DNA from: Candidatus Saccharibacteria bacterium UBA1235
GTDB taxonomy: Bacteria; Patescibacteriota; Saccharimonadia; Saccharimonadales; Saccharimonadaceae
NCBI GenBank assembly: GCA_002309075.1
Contig: DBWP01000012.1
Coordinates: forward strand, 21,468-53,116
DNA: 31,649 bases
Direction: 5' to 3'
Below the pieces are notes generated by a model that saw only the letters and a program-made list of their open reading frames with translations, was not told the DNA's origin and did not search any database. A program made the position numbers and the translations under genes. Positions 7,633-14,773 of the stretch are shown here, one piece after another. The first letter of the stretch is position 1. The number at the start of each line of letters is the position of its first letter.

Positions 7633-7965
7633 TTATTCAGCTTCTTTTTCAGCTTTTTTAGCGGCTTCTTTTGCTGCTTTTTTAGCCTTATTTTCAAGCG
7701 CTTCTTTCATCTTTGCAGCCTTAGCAGCACGAGCTTTGAAGCGATCGACGCGGCCTTCGGTATCGATAATCTTCTCTTCGCCAGTAAAGAAAGGGTGAGA
7801 AGCCGAAGAAATCTGTACCTTTACTAATGGATATTCTTTACCATCTTCCCATTTGATGGTTTCTTCGCTTTTTGCGGTAGACTTAGTGAGGAAAGAAAAA
7901 CCTGCTGCTTCATCTACGAACACAACTTCGCGATAATCTTTAGGGTGTAAATCTGTTTTACTCAT
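7633..7965 (-). CDS. rpmE: Ribosomal protein bL31 (type B like) with a basic C-terminal extension
   Basis: bL31 binds the large ribosomal subunit near the central protuberance and bridges to the small subunit. The 110-residue protein has the family pattern HPKDYREVVFVDEAAGFSFL, then TIKWEDGKEYPLVKVQISSAS, HPFFTG and GRVDRFKAR. There are no cysteines, so it is the zinc-free type B form. After residue 78 it carries a tail of about 30 residues made almost only of Ala, Lys and Glu (KAAKEAAKKAEKEAE), longer than typical. Its -10 box TGATATAAT ends 10 nt before the ATG and no Shine-Dalgarno is visible, so translation is leaderless or nearly so. It has its own promoter and terminator. Confidence 0.94.
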   Translation of the reverse strand: MSKTDLHPKDYREVVFVDEAAGFSFLTKSTAKSEETIKWEDGKEYPLVKVQISSASHPFFTGEEKIIDTEGRVDRFKARAAKAAKMKEALENKAKKAAKEAAKKAEKEAE

Positions 7966-7975
7966 AATTATTGTT

Positions 7976-7984
7976 ATTATATCA
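7976..7984 (-). promoter_or_regulatory. Extended -10 promoter of bL31 gene
   Basis: Minus strand TG-A-TATAAT ending 10 nt before the ATG; the leader would be at most 2-4 nt. Confidence 0.7.
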
Positions 7985-8008
7985 GAGACAATAAAAAAAG
8001 TAAAGAGT

Positions 8009-8032
8009 AAAAAGGCGAGCTTTAAGCTCGCC
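8009..8032 (-). terminator. Rho-independent terminator of clpP
   Basis: On the minus strand GGCGAGC-TTAAA-GCTCGCC is followed by TTTTT (plus-strand A-run 8009-8013). It lies 12 bp past the clpP stop. Confidence 0.9.
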
Positions 8033-8044
8033 TAGGTTTAGTGG

Positions 8045-8689
8045 TTACAGAATTATATCGATATCTTCGATAATTTCATCGATAAAGCCGAGTTCTAACG
8101 CGTCTTCCGGAAGCATATAATACTCCGTTCGAATCTGCGCCTCATATTCTCGGTCGGTCATTTTACCATGCGCTAAAACATGCTTTTTAATAACCTCCCG
8201 ATCAAAACGCTCGTCAAACTTTATGCGATCCTGAACCTTGTTGGTTGATCCATAAGCCCCCGTCGAACCGTCATGCAACAAGAATGTCATATGCGGAAGC
8301 GAGAAACGCTTATGGCCAGTGATACCAATATAGAATGACATCGAGCTCCACTGACCGATATTAACGGTCCAAATTGGAGTTTTACTAAGTTCGATTGCCG
8401 AGACGAGAGCAAAGCCTTCGCCAATTTCGCCGCCAGGGGAATTGATGAAGAGTTTGATTGGCTTTCTCTCGTCTACCGGTAAATCTTTATCTTCGCGATT
8501 GCAATCAAAGATATACTTAACTATCTGACTGGTAGACGACAAATAGTCGTTATCTACGCCACCCTCATATCCGAGTGAGGCGATTTCTTTAGCAAGATAA
8601 ACCCTCCTTTCCTTCATATCTTCCAAGATCATTCGCTCTTCGAGTGTGGTATAAAACCTCATGGCTTCTTCAGTAATGTAATCTAACAT
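8045..8689 (-). CDS. clpP: ClpP-family serine protease subunit with divergent triad
   Basis: ClpP forms the barrel of the ATP-dependent Clp protease. The 214-residue protein shows FINSPGGEIGEGFAL (oxyanion region), GQWSSMSFYIG with the nucleophile at Ser116, and MTFLLHDGSTGAYG with the catalytic His139. In my alignment to E. coli ClpP the catalytic Asp185 position is occupied by Glu189 (RTEYYMLPEDALELGFID). The first 70 residues differ from canonical ClpP. AAGGAGG lies 6 nt upstream of the ATG. It is divergent from rpsB. It may be a specialised paralogue; no Clp ATPase gene is in the window. Confidence 0.9.
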   Translation of the reverse strand: MLDYITEEAMRFYTTLEERMILEDMKERRVYLAKEIASLGYEGGVDNDYLSSTSQIVKYIFDCNREDKDLPVDERKPIKLFINSPGGEIGEGFALVSAIELSKTPIWTVNIGQWSSMSFYIGITGHKRFSLPHMTFLLHDGSTGAYGSTNKVQDRIKFDERFDREVIKKHVLAHGKMTDREYEAQIRTEYYMLPEDALELGFIDEIIEDIDIIL

Positions 8690-8749
8690 GGTTCCACCTC
8701 CTTAAAATACTACTTGCCTTCCGAGATTGGATAAGCGAATCTGACTCTG

Positions 8750-8758
8750 ATTTTAACA
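8750..8758 (-). promoter_or_regulatory. Extended -10 promoter of clpP
   Basis: Minus strand TG-T-TAAAAT with TTGTCT 17 nt upstream. It gives a leader of roughly 55 nt with a strong Shine-Dalgarno. I saw no CIRCE- or CtsR-like operator. Confidence 0.55.
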
Positions 8759-8823
8759 GTTAGCTATCCAAAAGACAAGCTCAAGTGTTTTTATAAATTA
8801 TGAGAGGGAATTAGAGGAGGGTC

Positions 8824-8852
8824 TTGATTTTTTTATTAAAGTGTGCTATAAT
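8824..8852 (+). promoter_or_regulatory. Strong promoter of rpsB-tsf
   Basis: TTGATT, 17 nt ending in AAAGTGTGC, TATAAT (8847-8852). It is almost identical in spacer sequence to the uvrC promoter. Expected start near 8859. Confidence 0.85.
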
Positions 8853-8858
8853 GGAAGT

Positions 8859-8935
8859 ATATACTAATTTTAATGAAACAGTCTTGGGAGGATTTCCTGG
8901 TTAACGGGTCCTGAGACGAAGAGAAAGGAAATCAT
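8859..8935 (+). promoter_or_regulatory. rpsB leader with two mutually exclusive helices (candidate autoregulatory element)
   Basis: GATTTCCT at 8891-8898 is a perfect complement of AGGAAATC at 8926-8933, which is the rpsB Shine-Dalgarno and adjoining bases. A competing helix pairs 8881-8885 and 8889-8892 (GTCTT, AGGA) with 8909-8917 (TCCTGAGAC), using bases 8891-8892 of the first helix. This on/off arrangement fits translational control of rpsB, for instance by S2 itself as known in E. coli, but the binding partner is inference. Confidence 0.5.
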
Positions 8936-9622
8936 ATGACCGTAAAAGTCGATATGAAGGAGCTTCTAGAAGCTGGTGCTCATTTTGGGCACAAAACTAG
9001 CCGCTGGCATCCAAAAATGGCGCCATACATTCATAGCAAACGCCAAGATAGCCACATTATTAACCTTGAAAAAACTGTCGAAGGTTTTGAGGTCGCTTTG
9101 CCAAAAATTACCGAGATCGTAAAATCCGGCAAGAAGGTTTTGTTTGTTGGCACCAAGAAACAAATGAAAGACGTCGTACGCGAAGCTGCTGAATCGGTAG
9201 AAATGCCTTACGCAGTAGTACGCTGGGTTGGCGGGACTTTGACCAACGTCGAAACTGTTAATCGCCAAATCAAAAAGCTTAAAGACCTAGAGCGTCGCAT
9301 GGCTTCAGGTGAGCTCGAAAATCGCTATTCGAAGCTTGAAGTTCAAAGATTTCAAGAAGAAATCGATCTCTTAAACGAACGCTACGGCGGAATTAAAGAT
9401 ATGACCGAGCAGCCAGCTGCAATTATCGTTGTCGATGCGATTGAAGACAAAAATGCGATTAAAGAAGCTAAGGGTCTTAATATCCCTGTATTTGCCCTAG
9501 TTGATAGTAATGTTGATCCGACTGGAATCGACTATGTAATTCCGATGAATGACGATGCGATTAAGGCAACAAAACTTGCGCTTTCGTACTTTATCGAAGC
9601 GATTAAAGAAGGTAAAAAATAA
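8936..9622 (+). CDS. rpsB: Ribosomal protein uS2
   Basis: uS2 is a late-assembling protein of the small ribosomal subunit. The 228-residue protein carries the family patterns LLEAGAHFGHKTSRWHPKM, FVGTKKQMKD, RWVGGTLTN and the C-terminal VDSNVDPTGIDYVIPMNDDA. Length fits bacterial S2 without C-terminal extension. AAAGGA precedes the ATG by 7 nt and may be masked by a leader helix. It heads the rpsB-tsf operon, 12 bp before tsf, an order conserved across bacteria. Confidence 0.98.
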   Translation: MTVKVDMKELLEAGAHFGHKTSRWHPKMAPYIHSKRQDSHIINLEKTVEGFEVALPKITEIVKSGKKVLFVGTKKQMKDVVREAAESVEMPYAVVRWVGGTLTNVETVNRQIKKLKDLERRMASGELENRYSKLEVQRFQEEIDLLNERYGGIKDMTEQPAAIIVVDAIEDKNAIKEAKGLNIPVFALVDSNVDPTGIDYVIPMNDDAIKATKLALSYFIEAIKEGKK

Positions 9623-9634
9623 TTAGGAGGCAAA

Positions 9635-10225
9635 ATGGCAGAAATTTCTATTGAACAAATCAAGAAATTAAAAGAGCTTTCTGGGGCTGGGCTTACCGAT
9701 GCGAAAAAAGCTTTGGTTGAAGCTGATGGCGATTTCGACAAAGCTCTCGAAGCAATGCGCAAAAAAGGTTTGACCAAGGCCGAAAAGAGAGGCGATCGTG
9801 AAACCCGCGAAGGTTTAGTCGACGCTTATATTCATGATGGCCGCCTTGGTGCAATCGTCGAAGTTAACTGTGAGACTTCATTTGTTGCAAAGACTGATGA
9901 GTTCAAGGCTTTGGCACACCAAATTGCAATGCAGGTTGCTTCGATGGCGCCGCTTTACGTCTCAGAGGAAGATATTCCGGCCGAGGTTCGCGAAGCTAAA
10001 ATTAAAGAGCTTGAGACTAACTTTAAAGGTCCAGAAAATATGAAAGAGCAAATTCTTGCTGGGCAAGTCAAGAAGGCTTTCTCCGATAAGGTTCTCATGA
10101 ACCAGCCTTATATTCTCGATGATTCGAAGACGGTTGAACAATTCATTAAGGAAGCTATCGCAAAAACTGGTGAAAATATTACCGTTCGCCAATTTAAGCG
10201 AATCGAACTTGGTGTAACTGAGTAA
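9635..10225 (+). CDS. tsf: Elongation factor Ts (short form)
   Basis: EF-Ts is the guanine nucleotide exchange factor of EF-Tu. The 196-residue protein has an N-terminal UBA-like domain (IKKLKELSGAGLTDAKKALVEA) and one core domain, the short form also found in Thermus, against about 283 residues in E. coli. The signature that normally reads ETDFVA is ETSFVAKTDEF here: the Asp of the TDFV motif, which contacts EF-Tu, is Ser82. TTAGGAGG lies 6 nt upstream of the ATG. It is co-transcribed with rpsB and ended by the terminator at 10224. Confidence 0.97.
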   Translation: MAEISIEQIKKLKELSGAGLTDAKKALVEADGDFDKALEAMRKKGLTKAEKRGDRETREGLVDAYIHDGRLGAIVEVNCETSFVAKTDEFKALAHQIAMQVASMAPLYVSEEDIPAEVREAKIKELETNFKGPENMKEQILAGQVKKAFSDKVLMNQPYILDDSKTVEQFIKEAIAKTGENITVRQFKRIELGVTE

Positions 10226-10252
10226 AAAATAGCCCCACAGGGGCTATTTTTT
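10224..10252. terminator. Bidirectional terminator between tsf and frr
   Basis: 13-bp stem AAAAAATAGCCCC / GGGGCTATTTTTT with loop ACA. The 5' arm begins at the tsf stop codon. The A-run makes it usable from the minus strand too. The frr -10 begins 5 bp past it. Confidence 0.92.
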
Positions 10253-10253
10253 G

Positions 10254-10262
10254 TGTTATACT
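10254..10262 (+). promoter_or_regulatory. Extended -10 promoter of frr
   Basis: TG-T-TATACT directly after the terminator T-run, with AAGGAG at 10275-10280 and ATG at 10286. Confidence 0.65.
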
Positions 10263-10285
10263 AAAGATATAAATAAGGAGTTTTT

Positions 10286-10831
10286 ATGTTTGATACTAGC
10301 AAAGAACGTCAGGCGATGAGCGAAGCTCTAGCCCGTTTTGATGACGAAATGAAAAAAGTGCGAACTGGTCGCGCTCACCCAGATATGTTGTCCGGTGTTA
10401 AAGTTGAGGCTTATGGACAATTCATGCCAATTAATCAAGTTGCGAATATAACCGCAGCAGATGCCACGCTTCTTGTTATTACCCCATTTGATCCTTCAAC
10501 AATCCAGGCAATTACGGCAGCGATTCGAGCTGACCAATCGCTTGGGCTTAACCCAGCTGATGATGGGCGCGTAGTAAGGGTACCAATTCCAGCTTTGACT
10601 GAGGAACGCCGTAAGGAAATCGTTAAAAATGCTTCGAATAAGGTTGAACAGGCTAAAGTTGCTCTTCGAAATATTCGTGAAGACGCCAGAAAAGAGTTAA
10701 AGGCGGCGGAAGAACTTAGTGAAGACATCAAAAAACGCGCCGAGAAGGAAATTGACGATCTAACTAAAGAATTTACTGATAAGGTCGAGTCTGCTTTTAA
10801 AGCAAAATCTGAAGAAATTATGAAGCTATAA
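10286..10831 (+). CDS. frr: Ribosome recycling factor
   Basis: RRF splits the post-termination ribosome together with EF-G, whose gene is at the end of this window. The 181-residue protein has the family pattern VRTGRAHPDMLSGVKVEAYG, LVITPFDPSTIQAITAAIR, LGLNPADDGRVVRVPIPALT and EERRKEIVKN, with the long C-terminal helices that form the three-helix bundle. Length is normal. AAGGAG lies 5 nt before the ATG. In most bacteria pyrH sits between tsf and frr; here a terminator and a promoter take its place. The stop TAA lies within a TATAAT sequence. Confidence 0.98.
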   Translation: MFDTSKERQAMSEALARFDDEMKKVRTGRAHPDMLSGVKVEAYGQFMPINQVANITAADATLLVITPFDPSTIQAITAAIRADQSLGLNPADDGRVVRVPIPALTEERRKEIVKNASNKVEQAKVALRNIREDARKELKAAEELSEDIKKRAEKEIDDLTKEFTDKVESAFKAKSEEIMKL

Positions 10832-10835
10832 TTAC

Positions 10836-10864
10836 ATTATAGCACACTTTTTGGAGTTTGTCAA
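10836..10864 (-). promoter_or_regulatory. Consensus promoter pointing antisense into frr
   Basis: On the minus strand TTGACA (10864-10859), a 17-nt spacer ending AAAGTGTGC, and TATAAT (10841-10836). All six bases of both boxes match consensus. The expected start near 10829 lies at the frr stop, and transcription would run antisense across frr to the bidirectional terminator at 10224. Confidence 0.75.
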
Positions 10865-11535
10865 TGGTTTTAGAACATTTAGGAATCATCGCTGATGGAA
10901 ATAGGCGATGGGCAAAAGAACGCGGTCTACCAACTTTGGAAGGGCACAAAAAGGGACTAGACCGGATTAAAGAGCTCGTTGGAGCGGCAAGTAAAACTGA
11001 TATTAAATATATAACTTTCTATGTTTTCTCGATGGAGAACTGGGGAAGAAGCGTCGACGAAGTTAGCTATATTATGAAGCTTGCTGAAACGCGGATTTTA
11101 AAATACGCCGAGGAGCTTAAAGAAAATAACGCGCGGATGTTAATTTTAGGCTCGAAAGCAAAAATTTCGCCAAAACTTGCTAGCGCGCTCGACAAGGCCG
11201 AGGAAATTACAGCCGATTGTACTGGAATTACCGTTTGTTTCTGTTTTAATTATGGCGGCGAGCAGGAAATTGCTGATGCGGCTACGATCGCAAGTGAAGT
11301 CGAGGGTGAAATTACACCAGAAACAATCCGAAAACATCTTTATCATCCAGAAGTGCCAAATATCGACATGGTGGTTCGGACTTCGGGCGAAGAAAGAATC
11401 TCTGGTTTTATGCTTTGGCGAAGCGCCTATGCCGAAATGTTGTTTGTAGAAAAATACTTCCCAGAGATGGAGGCGTCTGATATTGATAAGATTTTGGAAG
11501 AATACGAAAAGCGTAACCGTAGATTCGGAAAATAA
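10864..11535 (+). CDS. uppS: Isoprenyl transferase (undecaprenyl diphosphate synthase type)
   Basis: This cis-prenyltransferase extends farnesyl diphosphate to the C55 carrier lipid for peptidoglycan and other wall polymers. The 223-residue protein begins with the signature LGIIADGNRRWAKERG (catalytic Asp11) and has YVFSMENWGR, CFNYGGEQEI and RTSGEERISGFMLWRSAYAEMLF. The usual SNFLLWQ reads SGFMLWR. The ATG at 10864 is chosen over a TTG at 10858 because GGAG at 10853-10856 is then 7 nt upstream. Its neighbours cdsA and dxr of the classic cluster are absent. The start codon overlaps the -35 of the antisense promoter. Confidence 0.96.
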   Translation: MVLEHLGIIADGNRRWAKERGLPTLEGHKKGLDRIKELVGAASKTDIKYITFYVFSMENWGRSVDEVSYIMKLAETRILKYAEELKENNARMLILGSKAKISPKLASALDKAEEITADCTGITVCFCFNYGGEQEIADAATIASEVEGEITPETIRKHLYHPEVPNIDMVVRTSGEERISGFMLWRSAYAEMLFVEKYFPEMEASDIDKILEEYEKRNRRFGK

Positions 11536-11544
11536 TGCTATAAT
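11536..11544 (+). promoter_or_regulatory. Extended -10 promoter of rseP (leaderless)
   Basis: TG-C-TATAAT begins at the base after the uppS stop and ends 6 nt before the rseP ATG; no Shine-Dalgarno. Confidence 0.7.
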
Positions 11545-11550
11545 AAAAAT

Positions 11551-12810
11551 ATGAATATTTTTGTAGGAGTTATAGTTGGTCTTTTCGTTTTAATGTTGCT
11601 CGTTATACTACACGAGTTGGGGCATTTTATCGCCGCAAGGCGTAATGGTGTTAGGGTTTTAGAGTTTGGAATTGGTTTTCCGCCGAGAGCGATAGCTTGG
11701 CAAAAAGATCCAAAAACTGGCAAGTGGAAGCGTTTGCCTAGATCTGAGTGGGAAAAGAATGACATAACAAAACCGGTACATGATAGCGAGGAAGCAACGA
11801 AGAAATCTGGGCTAATTTTGAGTCTGAACTGGTTGCCAATTGGTGGTTTTTGCCAAATGGATGGGGAGTCCGCCTCTGATACACGAAAAAATACTTTTGG
11901 CGCCGCAAGTTTTTGGGCTAAAACTAAAATTTTATTCGCCGGCGTAGCTATGAACTGGCTGGCGGCGTTTTTGATTTTAACGGTCCTGGCATGGACAGGA
12001 ATGCCAAATTTTATCGACAATCAATTTACCGTGGCGCAAGATACTAGAGTTGAATACGTCCCGGTAAAAATAGCGACTGTAGTGGAAGGGTCGCCGGCGG
12101 AACTTGCTGGAATTTTGCCCGGCGATTATGTCGTTTCCATTAATGACACGGAGGTTAAGCGCGGGAATGAGATTATAAATTATAATTCCGATCATGCTGG
12201 AGAAGAAGTAAAATATAAAATTTATCGAAAAGGCGAAGAAGGCTGTAATTGTGATAAGAATTTAGACGTTACTGTAAAATTGAATCAGAAAGATAGCAGT
12301 TATCTCTTAGGAGTAACAATGGAGAATTCCGAAAGCAAATCTTATTCAACCTGGTCGGCGCCGATAGTTGGGGCTGGAATAACTTTACAAGTCACAGGAG
12401 AAACTTTTAAAGGAATTGGCGAGCTTTTGTGGAATTTTACTTCTGGATTAGGACGAATGCTTAGCTTCGATGATGGCGTTCGTGAAAGTGGACAAGCCGC
12501 AATTTCTAGCGTTGGCGATTCCGTATCTGGACCTGTTGGAATTATTGGTGTATTGTTCCCGGCGTTTACTTCGGCAGGGCCAGCAAACTTAGCTTTCCTT
12601 GCAGCAATCATTTCAATCTCTTTAGCCTGTATGAATGTATTACCAATTCCAGCACTAGACGGAGGAAGGTGGCTCCTAATTGCTATTTATAAATTACGCC
12701 GCAAAAAACTCACAAAAGAAGTTGAGGAGAGAATTGTTGCGCGCGCCTTCATGGTACTCCTCGCACTAATGATCATCGTAACGATATTAGATATCACGAG
12801 GTTCTTTTAA
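11551..12810 (+). CDS. rseP: Site-2 intramembrane metalloprotease (RseP/M50)
   Basis: M50 site-2 proteases cut transmembrane segments, for example anti-sigma factors or signal-peptide remnants. The 419-residue protein has HELGH at 21-25 in its first helix (zinc ligands His21, His25, catalytic Glu22), a PDZ domain at about 165-255 (VVEGSPAELAGILPGDYVVSIN), and NVLPIPALDGGRW with the third zinc-ligand Asp. A charged insert of about 35 residues lies between the first helix and the LNWLPIGGFCQMDGE segment. GCNCD in the PDZ region is unusual. It overlaps the next gene by one base (TAATG). The combination with a CPBP protease suggests a membrane-proteolysis unit. Confidence 0.93.
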   Translation: MNIFVGVIVGLFVLMLLVILHELGHFIAARRNGVRVLEFGIGFPPRAIAWQKDPKTGKWKRLPRSEWEKNDITKPVHDSEEATKKSGLILSLNWLPIGGFCQMDGESASDTRKNTFGAASFWAKTKILFAGVAMNWLAAFLILTVLAWTGMPNFIDNQFTVAQDTRVEYVPVKIATVVEGSPAELAGILPGDYVVSINDTEVKRGNEIINYNSDHAGEEVKYKIYRKGEEGCNCDKNLDVTVKLNQKDSSYLLGVTMENSESKSYSTWSAPIVGAGITLQVTGETFKGIGELLWNFTSGLGRMLSFDDGVRESGQAAISSVGDSVSGPVGIIGVLFPAFTSAGPANLAFLAAIISISLACMNVLPIPALDGGRWLLIAIYKLRRKKLTKEVEERIVARAFMVLLALMIIVTILDITRFF

Positions 12811-13505
12811 TGCGAAAATCTCGTAGCATATTTCTGACCCTCCTGATGTGTATATGGGTTTTTGCGTCGGTAATTACGGCGCAATTCGTGATAGGATGGT
12901 TAATGATTTTTATGCTCGGTAGAGAAACGCTCGGGCAGCCAGTTTGGACAGCAGTTTATTCGGCCTTATCTTATGTGACGGCGATGCTTTTAATAATTTT
13001 AGTCCCAAAAAAAATTACAAAAACATCCCGAAGCGATTTAGGTCTAAACGGCTGGCCGACCTGGACGGATATAGGACTTTCACCTATAGCTTTTATTATG
13101 TCGATGATTCTGGCAGCTGGGCTAGTCGCGCTTTTTAGCGTCTTCCCGTGGTTCGATGCTAGCGAAGTCCAAAATACTGGTTTTAGTATCTACATGTCTG
13201 GAGGTGACAGAGTTATCGCTTTCTTGACTTTAGTGGTAATAGCACCGATTGCTGAAGAAATTATTTTTCGCGGATGGCTTTATGGTAAAATCCGTGAAAA
13301 ATGGGGCGTTTTAGTCTCTATCTTAATAGTCTCTATACTTTTCGGGGTCGTACATTTGCAGTGGAATGTTGGAATAAACGTTTTTTGCCTATCTGTAGTT
13401 TTGTGCGGGCTTCGCGAAATTACTGGAACAATATACGCTGGCATTTTGACTCATATGATAAAAAATGGTGTAGCATTTTATTTATTATACATTCTCGGGG
13501 TATGA
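12810..13505 (+). CDS. CPBP-family intramembrane protease
   Basis: A 231-residue polytopic membrane protein of the CPBP (CaaX-protease/bacteriocin-processing, Abi) family. The motifs are present: EEIIFRGW at 149-156 (catalytic Glu pair and Arg), His182 in FGVVHLQW and His215/Asn219 in THMIKN. In eukaryotes the family cleaves prenylated proteins; in bacteria many members have unknown substrates or give bacteriocin immunity. Translation is coupled to rseP through TAATG. The stop TGA overlaps the proS promoter. It sits where other bacteria keep proS directly after rseP, so it is a lineage insertion. Confidence 0.9.
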   Translation: MRKSRSIFLTLLMCIWVFASVITAQFVIGWLMIFMLGRETLGQPVWTAVYSALSYVTAMLLIILVPKKITKTSRSDLGLNGWPTWTDIGLSPIAFIMSMILAAGLVALFSVFPWFDASEVQNTGFSIYMSGGDRVIAFLTLVVIAPIAEEIIFRGWLYGKIREKWGVLVSILIVSILFGVVHLQWNVGINVFCLSVVLCGLREITGTIYAGILTHMIKNGVAFYLLYILGV

Positions 13506-13511
13506 TATAAT
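13503..13511 (+). promoter_or_regulatory. Extended -10 promoter of proS (leaderless)
   Basis: TG-A-TATAAT, whose TGA is the stop of the upstream gene, ends 7 nt before the proS ATG. A second TATAAT follows at 13511-13516 but lies too close to the ATG. Confidence 0.7.
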
Positions 13512-13518
13512 ATAATAT

Positions 13519-14745
13519 ATGAAATTATCACAGACTTTTATTAAAACTTTGCGCGAAGCCCCAAAAGATGAACTTGCGAAAAACGGGGCGTTGTTATCGC
13601 GGGCGGGATATGTACATAAAGAGATGGCTGGAGTATATGATTTTTTGCCGCTCGGATTAAAGGTCTTAGAAAATATTAAGCGAATCATTCGTGAAGAATT
13701 AAACGCAATTGGAAGCGAAGAAGTTTTACTTTCTACATTGCAAAATCCTGAGCTCTGGGAGAAAACCGGTCGTTTTTCCGACCAACAAGTTGATATTTGG
13801 TTTAAAACTGAACTCTCCTCGGGCGGAATTGTTGGACTTGCTCCAACTCATGAAGAGCCTATCACTAATCTAATGAAAACTTATATTTCTAGTTATAAAG
13901 ACTTGCCGCTTTCAGTTTACCAATTCCAAACTAAATTCCGCAATGAAAAACGGGCAAAATCTGGAATTTTACGCGGTCGTGAATTCTTAATGAAAGATAT
14001 GTATTCATTCCATGCAACCGAAGAAGATTTGGATCGATATTACGCCGAAGTTGAGAAAGCTTACGATAGAATTTATGCTAGACTCGGATTAACTGACACT
14101 CATGAAACTTTTGCAAGTGGCGGAATTTTCGCTAAATATTCACATGAATATCAGACTTTCTTGCCAGTAGGTGAAGATACTGTATATTATAATGCTGACA
14201 AAACCGTGTTTATTAATAAAGAAGTATATAACGATGAAGTATTGAAGGATCTCGGCGTAGAAAATGATAGTTTCTCAGAAACTGCCGCAGCGGAAGTTGG
14301 GAACATTTTCAAGCTTAAATTTAAATATTCTGAGCCGCTCGGTCTGCAATTTAATGATGAGAATAACGAGCTAAAAACCGTATATATGGGCTGCTATGGT
14401 ATTGGCGTTTCACGCGTCATGGGTGTAATTGCTGAAAAATTTGCCGATGAAAAAGGTCTTTGCTGGCCTGAACCCGTAGCCCCATTCAAGGCGCAGCTTA
14501 TTGGCATTGGTGAGGCTGGAGTAAAGGTAGCTGAAGATTTTTATAACCAGCATAAAGATAAAATCTTATTCGATGATCGCAACCTAAGGCCAGGTGAGAA
14601 ATTTGCTGATGCTGAGCTCATGGGGATGCCTTATCGGATAGTAATTTCAGATAAAACTATGGCTGAAAATGCCGCAGAAGTTACATCGCGAAAGACCGGT
14701 GAAACCAAAATGATAGCTATTGACAAGCTAAACGAGATACTGTAA
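13519..14745 (+). CDS. proS: Prolyl-tRNA synthetase without editing domain
   Basis: Charges tRNA-Pro with proline. The 408-residue class II enzyme is of bacterial type: SRAGYVHKEMAGVYDFLPLG near the start, APTHEEPITN, motif 2 at about 139-164 (FRNEKRAKSGILRGREFLMKDMYSFH split by a loop) and motif 3 GCYGIGVSRVMG, followed by the anticodon-binding domain. E. coli ProRS has 572 residues; the roughly 180-residue INS editing domain between motifs 2 and 3 is replaced by about 50 residues. Hydrolysis of mischarged Ala-tRNA-Pro must then depend on another protein or be absent. No Shine-Dalgarno; predicted leaderless. Confidence 0.96.
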   Translation: MKLSQTFIKTLREAPKDELAKNGALLSRAGYVHKEMAGVYDFLPLGLKVLENIKRIIREELNAIGSEEVLLSTLQNPELWEKTGRFSDQQVDIWFKTELSSGGIVGLAPTHEEPITNLMKTYISSYKDLPLSVYQFQTKFRNEKRAKSGILRGREFLMKDMYSFHATEEDLDRYYAEVEKAYDRIYARLGLTDTHETFASGGIFAKYSHEYQTFLPVGEDTVYYNADKTVFINKEVYNDEVLKDLGVENDSFSETAAAEVGNIFKLKFKYSEPLGLQFNDENNELKTVYMGCYGIGVSRVMGVIAEKFADEKGLCWPEPVAPFKAQLIGIGEAGVKVAEDFYNQHKDKILFDDRNLRPGEKFADAELMGMPYRIVISDKTMAENAAEVTSRKTGETKMIAIDKLNEIL

Positions 14746-14773
14746 ACTCATAGAGTAAAATTGGAGATTGGTT

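Noticed and set aside
7528..7827. A 99-codon plus-strand ORF rich in Phe and Ser across the terminators and the bL31 gene
   Set aside because: It is the mirror of the Lys/Ala-rich bL31 tail and runs through two terminators; no ribosome site or family pattern.
10435..10731. A 98-codon ORF on the strand of the frr antisense transcript
   Set aside because: Ser/Ala-rich mirror of frr with no Shine-Dalgarno or leaderless -10; the antisense RNA is more likely non-coding if it exists.
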